Assembly: GCA_036674765.1 (NCBI GenBank)
Contig: JARVKI010000038.1
Location: 62,001-126,000 of the forward strand
Origin: Seiridium cupressi
Taxonomy: Eukaryota > Ascomycota > Sordariomycetes > Amphisphaeriales > Sporocadaceae
Reading direction: 5' to 3'
Length of the DNA stretch: 64,000 nt
Position 1 is the stretch's first letter; every line of letters begins with the position of its first letter. Positions 32,008 through 43,500 of this stretch are shown piece after piece. A program made the translations under genes and the position numbers. The notes below the pieces were generated by a model. The model saw only the letters and a program-made list of their open reading frames with translations, did no database searches and was not told the origin of the DNA.

Positions 32008-33408
32008 TCATAGACACTGTGAGTAATGATTATTCTGATACTTGCACTGTGTCTGAAGGTTAGCAATCTTCGCTTGGAGTGGTGTCGGTACGCATTGGGC
32101 AAAGGAGCGTCTCGAGAACACATGGAAAACATATCCGCGGCTCCCAGCTAGAATTCCCGTAACACGCCGGCAAGAAGGAGTATCTGGGGGTTTGGTCTAC
32201 TTGCATTTGCACCTTGAACGCACGTTGAACAGCCAGTCCACCCTCGACCGGCACACTGTCCATATTTAGCAGCAGCGCATGATTGACCTGGGAGGTTGTC
32301 AGCCATTGAAGCTCTTCGCTCTGCGTGCCCAGCTTGGCGATGACGTTGAGTAATTACCTCCGCCCCCGTCGCCTGAGATCAGAACCGGGGTGCCGATGGT
32401 GCGCGTCTGGTCTATGCTACACACACTACCACATCTCCCGTTGTGGGCATTCGTGTTCAACCCGATGGATGTGTCTGTATTGTTGTATACCATATCGATC
32501 CATTGGATCTGGAGATATGCTTCCGAGCCAATGGGCATGTTGCCGCTCCAGCTACCGCCGTCACTCCACGCATTAAATAGGATACGACTAGGGTCCCGCG
32601 GCGCCTGGGAAGTGATGCGTGACACCAACAGGCCATTGACAAACCAGGTGCTGGAGCCAGGAGTCCAGTCGACACGATGATATTGCCAATCGCTCCACCT
32701 CAGTCTAGCCGGCAAAGTGACGTTCTGAGTCGACCCAGTGACGTTGTGGTTGGAGGGCTGGTTCGTATACTGGATGACGTTATTGGGATCGCTCGTCCGT
32801 ACTTCAAGATCTGCTTCTTGGACGTTGTCGGCGGCGTCTGCCCCTCTGTAAGTAAACATCGCCGTAACAGCACCACCGGCGCCACGGGTCCTAGCCAGCA
32901 TTCTCATGCTGATGTAATGATAGTCGCCAGAAACAGAGTCAAACTCGGCGGCTGACTGGAACTTCTCGTGTCGTTTTGTTCTGAGGGTGAGGTAGGTGTT
33001 GGCCGAGGACTTCGTGTCGTTGTTACGCTCGAAGTATATATTGTTGGCCGTGTTGATCATGAGTATAGCGTCGTCGCCGTCGGAAGTACCGTTGAGTCTA
33101 GCACTTTTGTTCCAATTCTGGATCTCCCATGAATCTTTCCACTCGCCGCTGTCGAAGTAGCTGCTGGTCACGCCAGCTTGGGTATTTGCTGCCGGATCCT
33201 CGAGAGGCTGGGCGACATTGACGTACTGCTGCTTGTTTCGGAAGTCGAAAAACACGTGTCTACTGAAGAAGTTCTGCGCAGTCGTATTGGTCAGGTAGCA
33301 ACCACACTTGGAGTCGGTCGTGGTTGCATATTCGGTGGAAGCAGACGTCGCCAGGTTGGAAACAAGCGCCAGCACGATCCAGGCGTCTTGGAACGACAGC
33401 TTTTTCAT
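32008..33408 (-). CDS. Secreted GH16 family glycoside hydrolase with C-terminal CBM1
   Basis: Three exons: 33408-32358, 32287-32205 and 32046-32008; 390 aa. A signal peptide (about 1-23) precedes the catalytic domain, whose signature EADLE (198-202) supplies nucleophile Glu198 and acid/base Glu202. Several NxT/S sites occur. The fold acts on beta-glucans, or transglycosylates them in the CRH-like subgroup; the substrate is not certain. After intron 1 (70 nt, CTGAC branch) the frame enters a textbook fungal CBM1: CAAAKYGQCAGRGWTGCSTC, then, across intron 2, NCKYQNNHYSQCL, with conserved Cys spacing. Intron 2 (158 nt) starts GCAAGT, not GT. Without exons 2-3 the ORF would end in an unrelated Ser-rich tail, so simple ORF callers would miss the CBM1. 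Confidence 0.9.
32047..32204 (-). other. GC-AG intron within the CBM1 coding region
   Basis: Donor GCAAGT at 32204-32199, branch TGCTAAC, acceptor ACACAG ending at 32047. Joining AAT to TGC restores the CBM1 cysteine and YSQCL ending in exact family spacing. No GT donor in this segment gives a workable frame. Confidence 0.75.
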
Positions 33409-36205
33409 GTTGAAGGTCGCAATGCTGTTTGGCTCAATAGGACTGACTATTCAGCTATGAGTTTCTAGATCCCACGTCAGTAGATCTAGTTCTTGTATTA
33501 TGTCAGCCCATCTCATGTAGTGAGGTTGATTCATGCATACGCCGTGCTTTTATTTGACCTCCAAGAGGTGGCCTGGACCCAAAGTTGGGATTCCCTTTTT
33601 TCTCCTACTTAGACTACCCCCAGACTGAAAGGGATATTGTATAGATGTGGGCAAGGACAAGTTGACATTAATGATTACAACGATGGACGAGGCGCATGGC
33701 ATGGGGCGAACAAGGGCATTACTCGAGAGTTGCTGTTTGCCTACGGGTCATTTCAGAGGGAGGGTCAACGCAACTCTACCAGGTGGATGAAAGCCCGCAG
33801 TTTGGTGACGCGGCGGTATCACATTCAGATGAAGAGGTCGTTTTGTTGAACCGCCAGGACCAAATAGTATATCAAGAACCGGATTAGTGAACATGGAACC
33901 GAGCCGTGGCTGCAACGTAGTGGCGACCGATGCATTTTCGATGGCCGGATAAATTGGGCGGCCAGAGCAACCGCAGTAGCTGCCGGTATATTGAGCGCTG
34001 GTAGCAACGGCACTTAGGCAGATCAAGCGAACCAGGGCCCCCTTGGAGATTCGGAATATGTGGACGTTAGGCCAGCTGGCCAATTCAAATGGTTCGGTGG
34101 AACTATTCACTGCCATGCCGGTAAATGCCAAGAGTGGTAATGCCTTTTTAGGAGTCGGCCCTGTGGATGTGACCAAGCCAGGGCCATCAAAACCGGATGA
34201 TTTCAATGTTCACATACGTAGTCCCGAATGAATAATGCTTGAGTTCTATTAGGCAGCGGCTTTGTCGCAAAACCCCTAGAGTCAGTTCACACTCATCTTA
34301 TACTTCCAGGCAGTGCATCGCCGATCTTCCATACAATAAATTATGCAACACATCTTATGCAGCATATACTTTATAAATTCAAAGGTCCTTCGGCAATTTC
34401 ATGTGTCTTGCCAGGATCCGGCGGTTCAGCAACACTTGACACACTCTCTCATCGGATACCTGCGACAGCAAGGCATGTCTTTGCCCGTACTTGAATGAAC
34501 TATCTGGCCACACATACCTCAACGCCCTCCAAGCAGTTTCCACATCAGACGACAATATACCTGGTCTGCACAACGCCACCCGCATTGCAGTACTGTGACC
34601 CAATGCCACTGCTAGATGCTCGGAATCTCGTCAAGTCGCTGAGCGAGCTAATGGCGTTCGATGACCGACGGCAGTCGTGCTTGCGGTCGAACCCTCTTGG
34701 CTTCTCAGCGAGCTGCGAACCTTGAGAGATGCTAGTATCCTCCAATGCCAAGGTTCCAAGCTACTTTACTTCAGTACCAGTCGCTTCCTTGAATATATGA
34801 CGCATAGGCTCCATATCACGGAAGACGCTGTGTGCTGACAACCTTGTCCATGGTTTCAAATTCTGGTGCCTGTGACGAAAGCCACCTTGTACCATGAAAT
34901 ACACCCTCCTCGCCAAGGAACAATCTGTTGACACTATCCGATGTACAAACTGACCCAAGCAAAACCCACGAGTCTGGATAACAATCTGCCGGGTTGTCTG
35001 AGTAAACATAGGCGGCCGCGAGCAGCGAAGCCGGATAAAACCAGGGTTGGTTCAAACTGCTGACAGCCATGTGGGTACCATTGCCCATCACATAATCTCA
35101 AGATCACTACGACGACACAAGCTCAAATTGAAGCGAAGAGAGGTTATTACGTCTCGACGACCTGTTTCTCAAGCAGGACACCACCGGTATCACGGAGCGC
35201 CCGCCACACTATATCCGCCGAAATATTATGCAACACGATCTTGTTCTCTTTTCCGGTCGCTGGTCTGGGCTGAGGTCTTTCGAGCTCGATGATCTGAAGG
35301 CTATGGACGCTTTAACCTTCTGGGTGTTTGCGGGCTGTCGATGTTCTCGGTCTGATCGACTAATGTGCAATAAGAACTGATATAGTCTGGCTCGTAGCTG
35401 ACATGACTGTTATCCATCGCGCTCTCTTCAGCCGGCTTCGAGGAGGAACGCAGAGATGATCAGAAATGCGCCATGCCTGGCCAGCTTGGGAGCATCGTCA
35501 CGACCGATGCAATGTCGTGAGCCTGATGGCGTGGTGTCGAGTCTAGTGTACCTTATTCCGGAATTATAGTAACTATGGAGAAAACCATTCATTGTGTCCT
35601 TATGTATAGGATATCTTCGTGGGAATGTGGTGATCCAACCTAACGGAGAGATCTCAAAGTGGGCTCCCGTAGATTGACTTACGTTTCTTGGTAAATCGTG
35701 TGTCTTCTTGGCCACAGCTAGTCGGGCGAATAATCTCATGTGGCCTGTGGACTTGGGCAAACAATTTACCTCGTACTCGCAAATATTAACATCTCGCCTG
35801 GGCATCAGGGGTCCATCGCTACTGACAAGCCACGACAAGATGTTTCGATACTCCACTTTCTTGGGAACCATTATGTCCTAGTAGAGCTGTGTATAACATA
35901 GGGGAGCCATTTGTCCTAAGGACCATTGATGGAACTGCGTCAATGAGTGTCATACACCGTCGGTGGTGTGAAGCTCGCCAATCACTATGGAAAAGCCAAC
36001 TGACAAGCTGAGAACCGACAAAACGCCTTACAATAAAACCAAAATATTCCCCGGAAACCTCATCATCCACCACCATCGTCGCTGTGTCATACAGTTCTCT
36101 CTTTTCCCATCTGAATGCTTACATGGTTTCCATGGCTGCTACGAAACCCCCCCCCCTCTCAGCTGGGCTGATTAACATCCGTAGCATCGCCGCTTCACGG
36201 CCATT
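33409..36205. other. 2.8 kb gene-poor stretch
   Basis: Contains the GH16 promoter and the 3' flank of the b561-like gene. Several short ORFs on both strands (for example 33748-34206 and 35428-35871, minus) show no recognisable domains or splice logic. A decayed gene is possible but not demonstrable. A poly-C run occurs at about 36147-36157. Confidence 0.4.
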
Positions 36206-37226
36206 TCAGGCTTGATTTCGGCTTCGTGGATCCGACAATAATGACGAGACAGAACTATCCCGTCCTGCTTTGACAGCGCCCAACTCAATGCCTCTGCTTG
36301 CATCCCCAGTCAACGGTGGGCCACCGTACAGCGGGCCAGGCGTATACGGCGGGCTAGGTCCGGGCTCGTCCGGCCTCTTTGCCGGAGTAAGAGCGTTTCG
36401 TCGTCTGCGCTCGCCAACGACGGCAGCAACAACCCACAGAAGCCACATGATGGCCGCGATGACAGAGTATGCGACAGTAGCCGAATGGCTGGCGCGAGCA
36501 AGACCGAGACCGAGACCACCGTTGACGATGCCCAGTGTGATGGCGAGCCGGCTTATCCAGAGGTGGGCGTGTGACCAAGCGGTTCGGCGTCCAAGACGCT
36601 TGTACTTGAGGTGGTGAATCCACCCTAGCGCCGGCTGGAAGAAAAGGATGGCGAGGACGAGCAGACCAATGATCGGATGGGCATTGGCTTGGGGGATTGA
36701 AAGCTATCATCGTCTGTGAGTCGCGATTGGCTTCAGCGTGACTGACAAGTGGCAACTCACCAGACTCTGTCCATTCGGCGGAATGCGGACCATCCGCACA
36801 AGGTAGATGCCCAGGGCCGCTCCTGCAATGTAGATGACATAGGCGATCAACTGTACGATCCCATGTACAATCCATGACAGTCGCCCTGGAACAACTCTTA
36901 TCAGGATAGCACCGGTGGGGAAGAGCCCAACGAAAGCGAGAGCCGCTAGGACTCCGTGTATTGTGCGGTAGTTCGATGCTGTATCGAGATCGATGCCAAT
37001 GCCGCTACCAAACTCATCGCCAAATGCATCGCCCCCCTGGCCACCATAGCCATAGTAATATCCATAGCCCGGGCCGTCGCCATCGTAGTCATCGCCCCAC
37101 TGTCCTCGTGCGTATACCGCGCTCCCTGTCAAGCGAGAGTGAGTTAGCCACACAACTTGTTTTTGACGCAAAAGCCATCCTGCCAATTATACCTGAAGCG
37201 AGCAAGGCCAAGGTTGCTGACCACAT
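36206..37226 (-). CDS. Cytochrome b561-like integral membrane protein
   Basis: Three exons: 37226-37193, 37125-36761 and 36703-36206; introns of 67 and 57 nt; 298 aa. A signal peptide (MWSATLALLASGSAVYA) spans intron 1. It is followed by an acidic Gly/Tyr/Asp-rich lumenal segment (residues ~20-55), then TM helices with conserved histidines: YRTIHGVLAALAF, SWIVHGIVQLIAYV, ANAHPIIGLLVLAILF and WSHAHLWISRLAITLGIVNGGLGLGLA. The paired His in successive helices are the haem ligands expected of the b561/ferric-reductase-like transmembrane domain. A cytoplasmic Pro-rich tail ends the protein. No DOMON domain is present. A membrane electron-transfer role is inferred. Confidence 0.8.
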
Positions 37227-38090
37227 GGTGTATACACCTTGATCTTGTCTTTTTCTTCTTTCAGGATCTGCAACACTAAACAGCAAGAGAAAGACTGACA
37301 ACAACGCAGCAATTTTCTAGTGCAAATCGTACAGGGGAAACAGGAAGAAGAAAAAAAAATATAAAAAAAAGGCAGAGGAATTGGACCCATAACAATATCT
37401 CTCGATACTCATCGCAGCCATTTGACCAGCCGTACATTGCGTAAGCCTATTCAGCTGATGAGCCACGGACGTCCCCATGGGGATGTGCGTGTTGCCCAAT
37501 CAGCGACGGTGGATCGAACCTTGAGGATTCGGAACCGAATCACTTGTCGGTGATTTCCAGAACAAGAACCCCGACACAGAGGAGTAGCCTGTTCCACACG
37601 GAGACCCTAAAGACCGGAGCGCCACAGTATGATTTTGTGTTCAAGGATGCCGGTGCTTATGGTGGCCGACATCGACCTGGCAGAACTCTCTCTCACTCTA
37701 ATGCTAGACTGGTCAAACCATGTAGATCTACGGTGACTGGCTGACGATCTTCCATCACAACAAATACAAGCAACATGCCAATGCGGCCCGGTCAGCATGT
37801 CCCGGCGGAGTGTTACCAATTTAGACAAAGCCATTTTACGGGCAGAAACGTGTGGTTCATTTAAATACCAAAGATGCCGATGAATGTCCACTGCCCCCTC
37901 CCTGCCTGTATCAGAAGGGTTACGCCACTCTGCAATGATGATATCTATGAATGAGTATGTCCTAGCTCGAATGCAAATCCTTTAACCGTGGAACCTGTAT
38001 GAGGGCGATACGCCTTGTCGCATGAAGTCACTCCATTACGCCGAAACCCCCGAGAGCGAGAACGTATCCTCCGACCTGTTCACCATGCCA
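37227..38090. other. Intergenic; b561-like promoter and UBX5 3' flank
   Basis: An A-rich plus-strand stretch (37345-37375; T/C-rich on the coding strand) lies in the likely leader of the b561-like gene. Nothing else recognised. Confidence 0.45.
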
Positions 38091-39741
38091 TTACTCGTCC
38101 TCAATGAATTCGATCATTATCGTGCCATTCTTTAGACCTGATTGCTCGACGGTTGCATCAAGCTTGTCAATCAAGTCTCCACCAGGCTGAGCCTTCAACT
38201 CGAAGACGACACCGTCCTTGCCGTCCAGAGGTTCCGCCTTGAGCCACTCGTAGATCCGGCGCACCGGGTCTGACGTCGAGAATCGGCGAATTACTCGGCC
38301 AGCGGGATGCCTGAATTGAATGCGCGTAGTGCTGGCGGGATTGTTCTCCGGTTCCACATGAGGTCTATCCGATGGGATTTGCGAGAAGGGAGACTCCAAG
38401 GCAGGCTCCTGGGCTGTGTCTGCTGTTTCCTTTCCCTTTGTGAGATCTGGGACCGATTTCGTGAGCGCATCCGGGTCCTCCTCGCTAGCTTTGGAAGGAC
38501 CACCGTTCTCCATACTGTTCTGCAGCGCCATCTCGAGCATTTCCTCCTCGGTCATGCGGTCCACATCCAGTTTCTTGGCCTTGGGCTTCGTCTTGGGGAC
38601 AGGGTTCTTGCTGTTGGCGGCCAAGCTGTACCTATCGAGGAACTCGATGAGGTCTGAATAGAACTCGCCCTTGCCAGGGAACGGTAGACCCGACCAGAGC
38701 TTGACCTGCTCACCGGTTCGAGGGTCAATAATAGCCACGTAAGGATAGTTGCTGGCGTTCTCGTATTGCGAGAAGTAGAAGCCCAGATACTCTTGACCTC
38801 GAGGATTATCCTTGTCGAACTGCATGAAAATGAAGTGCTCCTTTATCAAAGCCTTGATGTTCTCGTCCTTCCAGTGATCTCGGTTCAAGGTCTGGCAATT
38901 GAAGTCTGACGAGTCCTGAACGTTGACAATGATCCATTTCTTCTCGTCCTTGCCTTCTTGTCTAGCGTCCTCCCAAGGCAGCTGCGATATGAGATCGTAG
39001 GGAGGTCGAAACATGTCGGCAAGTCTCTGCGATCGACCACCTGCTGGGGGAGGTCCGGGCCGCGAGCCCATGGGGACGGGGGGAGCGCCTATGCCAGGAG
39101 CAATAGGCTCCTCCCATAGGGACTGGCTGAAAGGGTTTCTTGGCTGACCTGGGTTTCGGTTAGCACGTGTCACTTTGCGAGCCAGCTCCCGACGCGAGCT
39201 TACTGGGTGGTTGCCTTCTGCGGCGAAGCTGCTCTAGAAGGACAGAATCACGGTCATCCTCAAGAGTCCAGGACATGTCAGGACCAACAAGTGTCTCAGT
39301 AGTCCGGCTCATAGGTGCTCTGACCTCCTCGGCAGCAGCGGGGCCGCCGCCCTGGCCGTACATCTCCTCTTGTAACCGCCGAGCCATGGCTGCATCGTCC
39401 TCTTCCTGGGCAGCGCGTGCCACGGCCGTGACGTCATTATCGCCGCCGACCATGTCAACGTCGTCTTCTTCTTCGTCGGAATCTATCGTGATGATGCCAC
39501 GGGAGTCCTCGCGGCCCGTGTAGCCTGTGCTGCTACCTTGCGGCGGCCGTGCGGGTGCCGACGATGACTGGGCTGGGTTGGCGTTTGTGTTGGCTGTGAA
39601 GTTGGCTGCGAGCTCCGGGCTTTCAAAGAACAGCTGGATCGCCTGCATCTGGTCGTTGCTGGAGATCTCAAGATAGCCGCGGGCGACCTCCTCACTGTCG
39701 ACGCCAGTGATGGCCATGAACTGGGCGACGTCTTCATCCAT
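38091..39741 (-). CDS. UBA-UAS-UBX domain protein (Ubx5/UBXN7 type), Cdc48 adaptor
   Basis: Two exons, 39741-39204 and 39148-38091; the intron of 55 nt has a GTAAGC donor, GTGCTAAC branch and CCCAG acceptor; 531 aa. Order: UBA-like N-terminus (QFMAITGVDSEEVARGYLE, then AIQLFFE); UIM-like helix (EEDDAAMARRLQEEMYG); UAS thioredoxin-like domain (about 220-350; IIVNVQDSSDFNCQTLNRDHW, FIFMQFDKDNPRGQEYLGFY, YPYVAIIDPRTG); a second UIM-like helix (TEEEMLEMALQNSM); and a C-terminal UBX domain (about 440-531, RIQFRHPAGRVIRRFSTSDPV). Such proteins recruit ubiquitylated substrates to Cdc48/p97 and cullin ligases. The ATG at 39741 starts the UBA; an upstream non-ATG extension is disregarded. Confidence 0.93.
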
Positions 39742-40555
39742 GGCGGGCAAGTGGTGATGGTGACGATATGGCAAGATTGTGGGATGGTGCGATGCGGCGG
39801 ACAGTGGCAAGAGCCGACGAATATCTGCAGAAGGATTTAAGAAATAAAATGCTGCAGCTTGTCGCCGGGACTATTGCGTGCTGTAGATAGAGGCAACTGG
39901 ATTGGTTGTTGGTGGGGTAGATGGCTAGGATGAAAGGCGACGAGGGCCGAGGGAACCTGATGGACAAGCTGCGTGAGCCTGAAGCCAAAGCCGTGAGGAA
40001 AGCGCAAACACATACATGTGCCGAGTGTCCAACGGGTGCAGAAGCCGTGTCAATGGTGGATTGTGGATGAGGCGATCAATCAGAAGCAGAGTGTCGCAAA
40101 CATCGACGCAGCCTGAACGCTTTCTTCCTTGTTGCACCTTAACGTAGCTGTACGGGGTCGAGGCGGGATTGTCCACAGTCTCCCCAGGCGCCATGCGGTG
40201 ACGCAACTATCAGGTACCACCTAGCTCAAGGGCCCGATACCGCCATGTGGGGGCTCGCCGGCTTTTTCAGCCCCGATATTTATCCGCCCGTCGTCGAGGT
40301 GGGGAGGAACAGTCTTGTACAATAAACCACCATGGACAGTGAGCAAGGATGCACAGTGAACATTCTGCTCTGTTATATCATTTTTTGTGCGCCATGTTGG
40401 TTCAGTCAAACAGGAGAGCTCAAACATAAGAGCCGGGTAGGATGCTGAAAATATAAGTCTATTGATCTCCTGTGCCTCATGTGCCCCACGGAACCGCTGG
40501 AGAAAGGTCCTCCTTGAGTTCTACCATCCCTATCTAATACTCCACGGGGCATCGC
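39742..40555. other. Intergenic; UBX5 promoter and ECM29 3' flank
   Basis: No supported ORF. The two genes are co-oriented and 814 bp apart. Confidence 0.5.
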
Positions 40556-43500
40556 TCAGACTCCCATCTTCGCGGCGGCCTGTTTCAGCAGTTTTTGCAC
40601 ATCTAGCGATCTCTCCGCCTCTGCCATGGTGCCAATCTTCCCGCCCATTTCCTTTGCTGGAACAAACTCTCCAATCGCCCCAAATACACCTCTTTGCAGC
40701 GCCTCGGCGAATGCTATGAGCGCTTTTGCACGAGCCGCACGCTGACTCTCCACCATAACCACCTCTGCTTCGGCAATGATGATGTTGAACCACCTTGCAG
40801 CCTGCGAAGCTGCGTCCGTAGTAGTGGATACGGCGGCGGCCTTGAAGAGATCGGCCGCAGAGGTAAAGAATGTGTCCCTTGCAATCATTGGCGCCTGTCT
40901 TGCGTCTTCAATTGTGGCCACTATCTCCTGGAGCACGGCGACGGAGTCCTTCTGCATCTTTGGGCGGTTGTAAGCTGTCATGACTACCTTGAGGGCCGCA
41001 GCGGTCGTGTTGCGCTCCAGTTCCGTAAGACTGTGGTTTGCATCCGATTCCGGTGTCAGGTGCTCAGATACTACACCAACGGCCTCGGTATACATCTCCA
41101 AATCATCCCTGGCGGCTGCAAACTCGCCTAATGCCTCAAAAGCATAGGGCCGGTATTCTTCATTGTTGCGTTTTGCCTCCCGGATTGCGATCTTCTTTGT
41201 CTGAGCCGACATCGCTGAGTCCATGCTCCAGAGCTTCTTGCTGTGCCGGACGAATATTGGATAAGCAGTAACCAGCTTTTCCTTGCCCTTGAATGTTTTG
41301 AGTGAGAGAGCCTTGTCAAGCACTGGCCATATTCTCTGGAGATTTCCTTCGCTGAGCTGACCCTCCTTGCCGAGTACGTTGCTGAGCGCCTTGACCAGGG
41401 ATGCGATCGTCAAAGCACCGCCGTGCTGCAGTGCCCACCGAGACGTGCCGAGTGCTTTGGAGACAAATTCCATAATCTCGTCGACAAAACGCTTCACAGT
41501 ATGATCACCACCGGCGTGCTGGCTCCAGACTGCTTCAAATTCCTCTGAGACGTAGTCGTCAGTATCGTGCTTGCCAAGATACGCGAACGGCAGCAGACGC
41601 GACTCCAAGTCCGTAAAGGCATCTGGTGATATTTTGGCGATGGCTAGCACACCATCTGCGACCTTCTGGCGTCTGCTATCGTCCTCCGCCGCATAGTAAA
41701 GCTCGGCAAGCCTCAAGGTAAACCGGTCACGAGCTTCTGCCGATGCAGTCCGGACGAGATATGCCGCACTTCGGGCATACGCTTTGCTAACCTCATTGTT
41801 CCGATCGAGAATCTGCGTTTCCATGATTTTGAGGAACATTGCATTATACGCCGGCAGCAAGATGCTATGTCGCAATGCGAGAGTCGCGAGGACTTCGCTA
41901 CATCCGACTTTGGTCTGCATGCCGATGGCGGATCTGATTGTTTGAGCCAGCTGCGGCGCAAGCTCCTTCATCACGTCTTCGTCTGCGAAGCGCAAGCAGT
42001 TGCTAATGCACTCAAACATGGGTGAGCGGGTCGCCGCGCTGCTCCGCAGCTTGTCCAGCTCCTCGCGGTCCTCTTCTCCTACTCGTTGGTAGTAGTAATT
42101 GATGGCTTCAGGCTCAATGGTACCGAGGAGACCAAGGCAGTGCGAAATGATCGTCGGGATGAACGGCTTCAGGGTATCGCCTCCATTCTTCACCACGTCC
42201 AGGACTGTTTTTATTGCCAGCAACTTGACATCCTGCACAGAATTCTCGATGCCTTTCTCGGAGAGTAGAAACGGCAGAACTTGTGATATCATTGCTTTAG
42301 CCGAGGCGGATGAGTTGTTCTCTGTGAGCTGCGTCACGAGCGTCTTCGAAAGACCCATGCACAGCTGTAGAGCAGCAGCTCGGACGGTGCTCTTCTGATC
42401 ATCGAGGACTTTCAGCGCCACCTTCCAGATGTCTGTGTAGCACTTCTCGTATTTTGGAAAAGGCTGTCCGTAAATCAGTTCTGCAATGGCTGCACAGCTG
42501 GCCTCCCTCACGCGCCACTCCCGCCCATCAAGAATACTCTTCAACAAGTCGGTCATGATAGCATCAAAATATATGTCAATGGTCGACGCTGAGTCTTTGA
42601 CGACCGCCTTCCAGATGTCATCCATCGATCGTCGGACATTTGCGTTTGGATCAAACCGGTATCGATAGAGCTTAGGATATATCTTCGGATCGAGCTCAGC
42701 CTCTGAGAGGATGTTACTCAGACCAAAGCGTCCGAAAGCTGAACGTGCTGTCCAAGTTGCTGCATTCGTTGCCAGAGCCATGAATTTGTATATCAAACTC
42801 TGATCCCCAACTTCGTTGGCCAGGCTGATAATATCTTTGTAGGAGGTGACAGATTTGCCGTCTCCCGTAGGTAGAGCACCAGCATCGAAGAGCTCCGTGT
42901 CTTCATCGACCTTCAATTGCGTCTTGGTACCAGTAAAAGTGGCGATCAGATCCCTAACCAGATCTCCTCTGAGAGAAGGATCACCTTTCTCGTACACCAG
43001 TGATAGACCTCTAGATGCAGTCTCTTGGACCAGCTCATCGCGGCCATTGAGGAGACGCGTAAAAGCGACCTGACACTCCCGTAATCGGGCCTGTACTTCA
43101 GGCAGGTGGGAGCAATACTGTATCACGCAAAACAGCCAGATGCCACTAGCCTTTAGTAACGATGGCTTTGTAGTTTTGCAGTCCGTGATTAGCTTGTCGA
43201 GGGTTGAAGTAATGAAATCCGGCCTTTTACCGAGACTTTTTGGTGAATTTGTCTCGCTCGAATCGATTGTTTCGACGTCATGGCTAAGCTGGACAGATTG
43301 CGAATCCCATCGGGCAATAACTGCTGCAATTGCTTCACCGGTGGCGAAATGCACTTCTGTCCGCTTGATCTCGTGAAGACCGAACAGGATCTCTAGCACT
43401 TTCTCCACGGCGTCGTTGGTAGTGGCGGAAGGCACCGTGAGTCTGCCCAGCGCAGATATTGCTTTCTCGTTATGAGTTTTTGCGAGTGTCTGCAAGGAGC

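Noticed and set aside
34761..35091. Minus-strand frame with YPDSWVLLGSVCTSD
   Set aside because: Looked protein-like, but no family match came to mind and the frame is short and unsupported.
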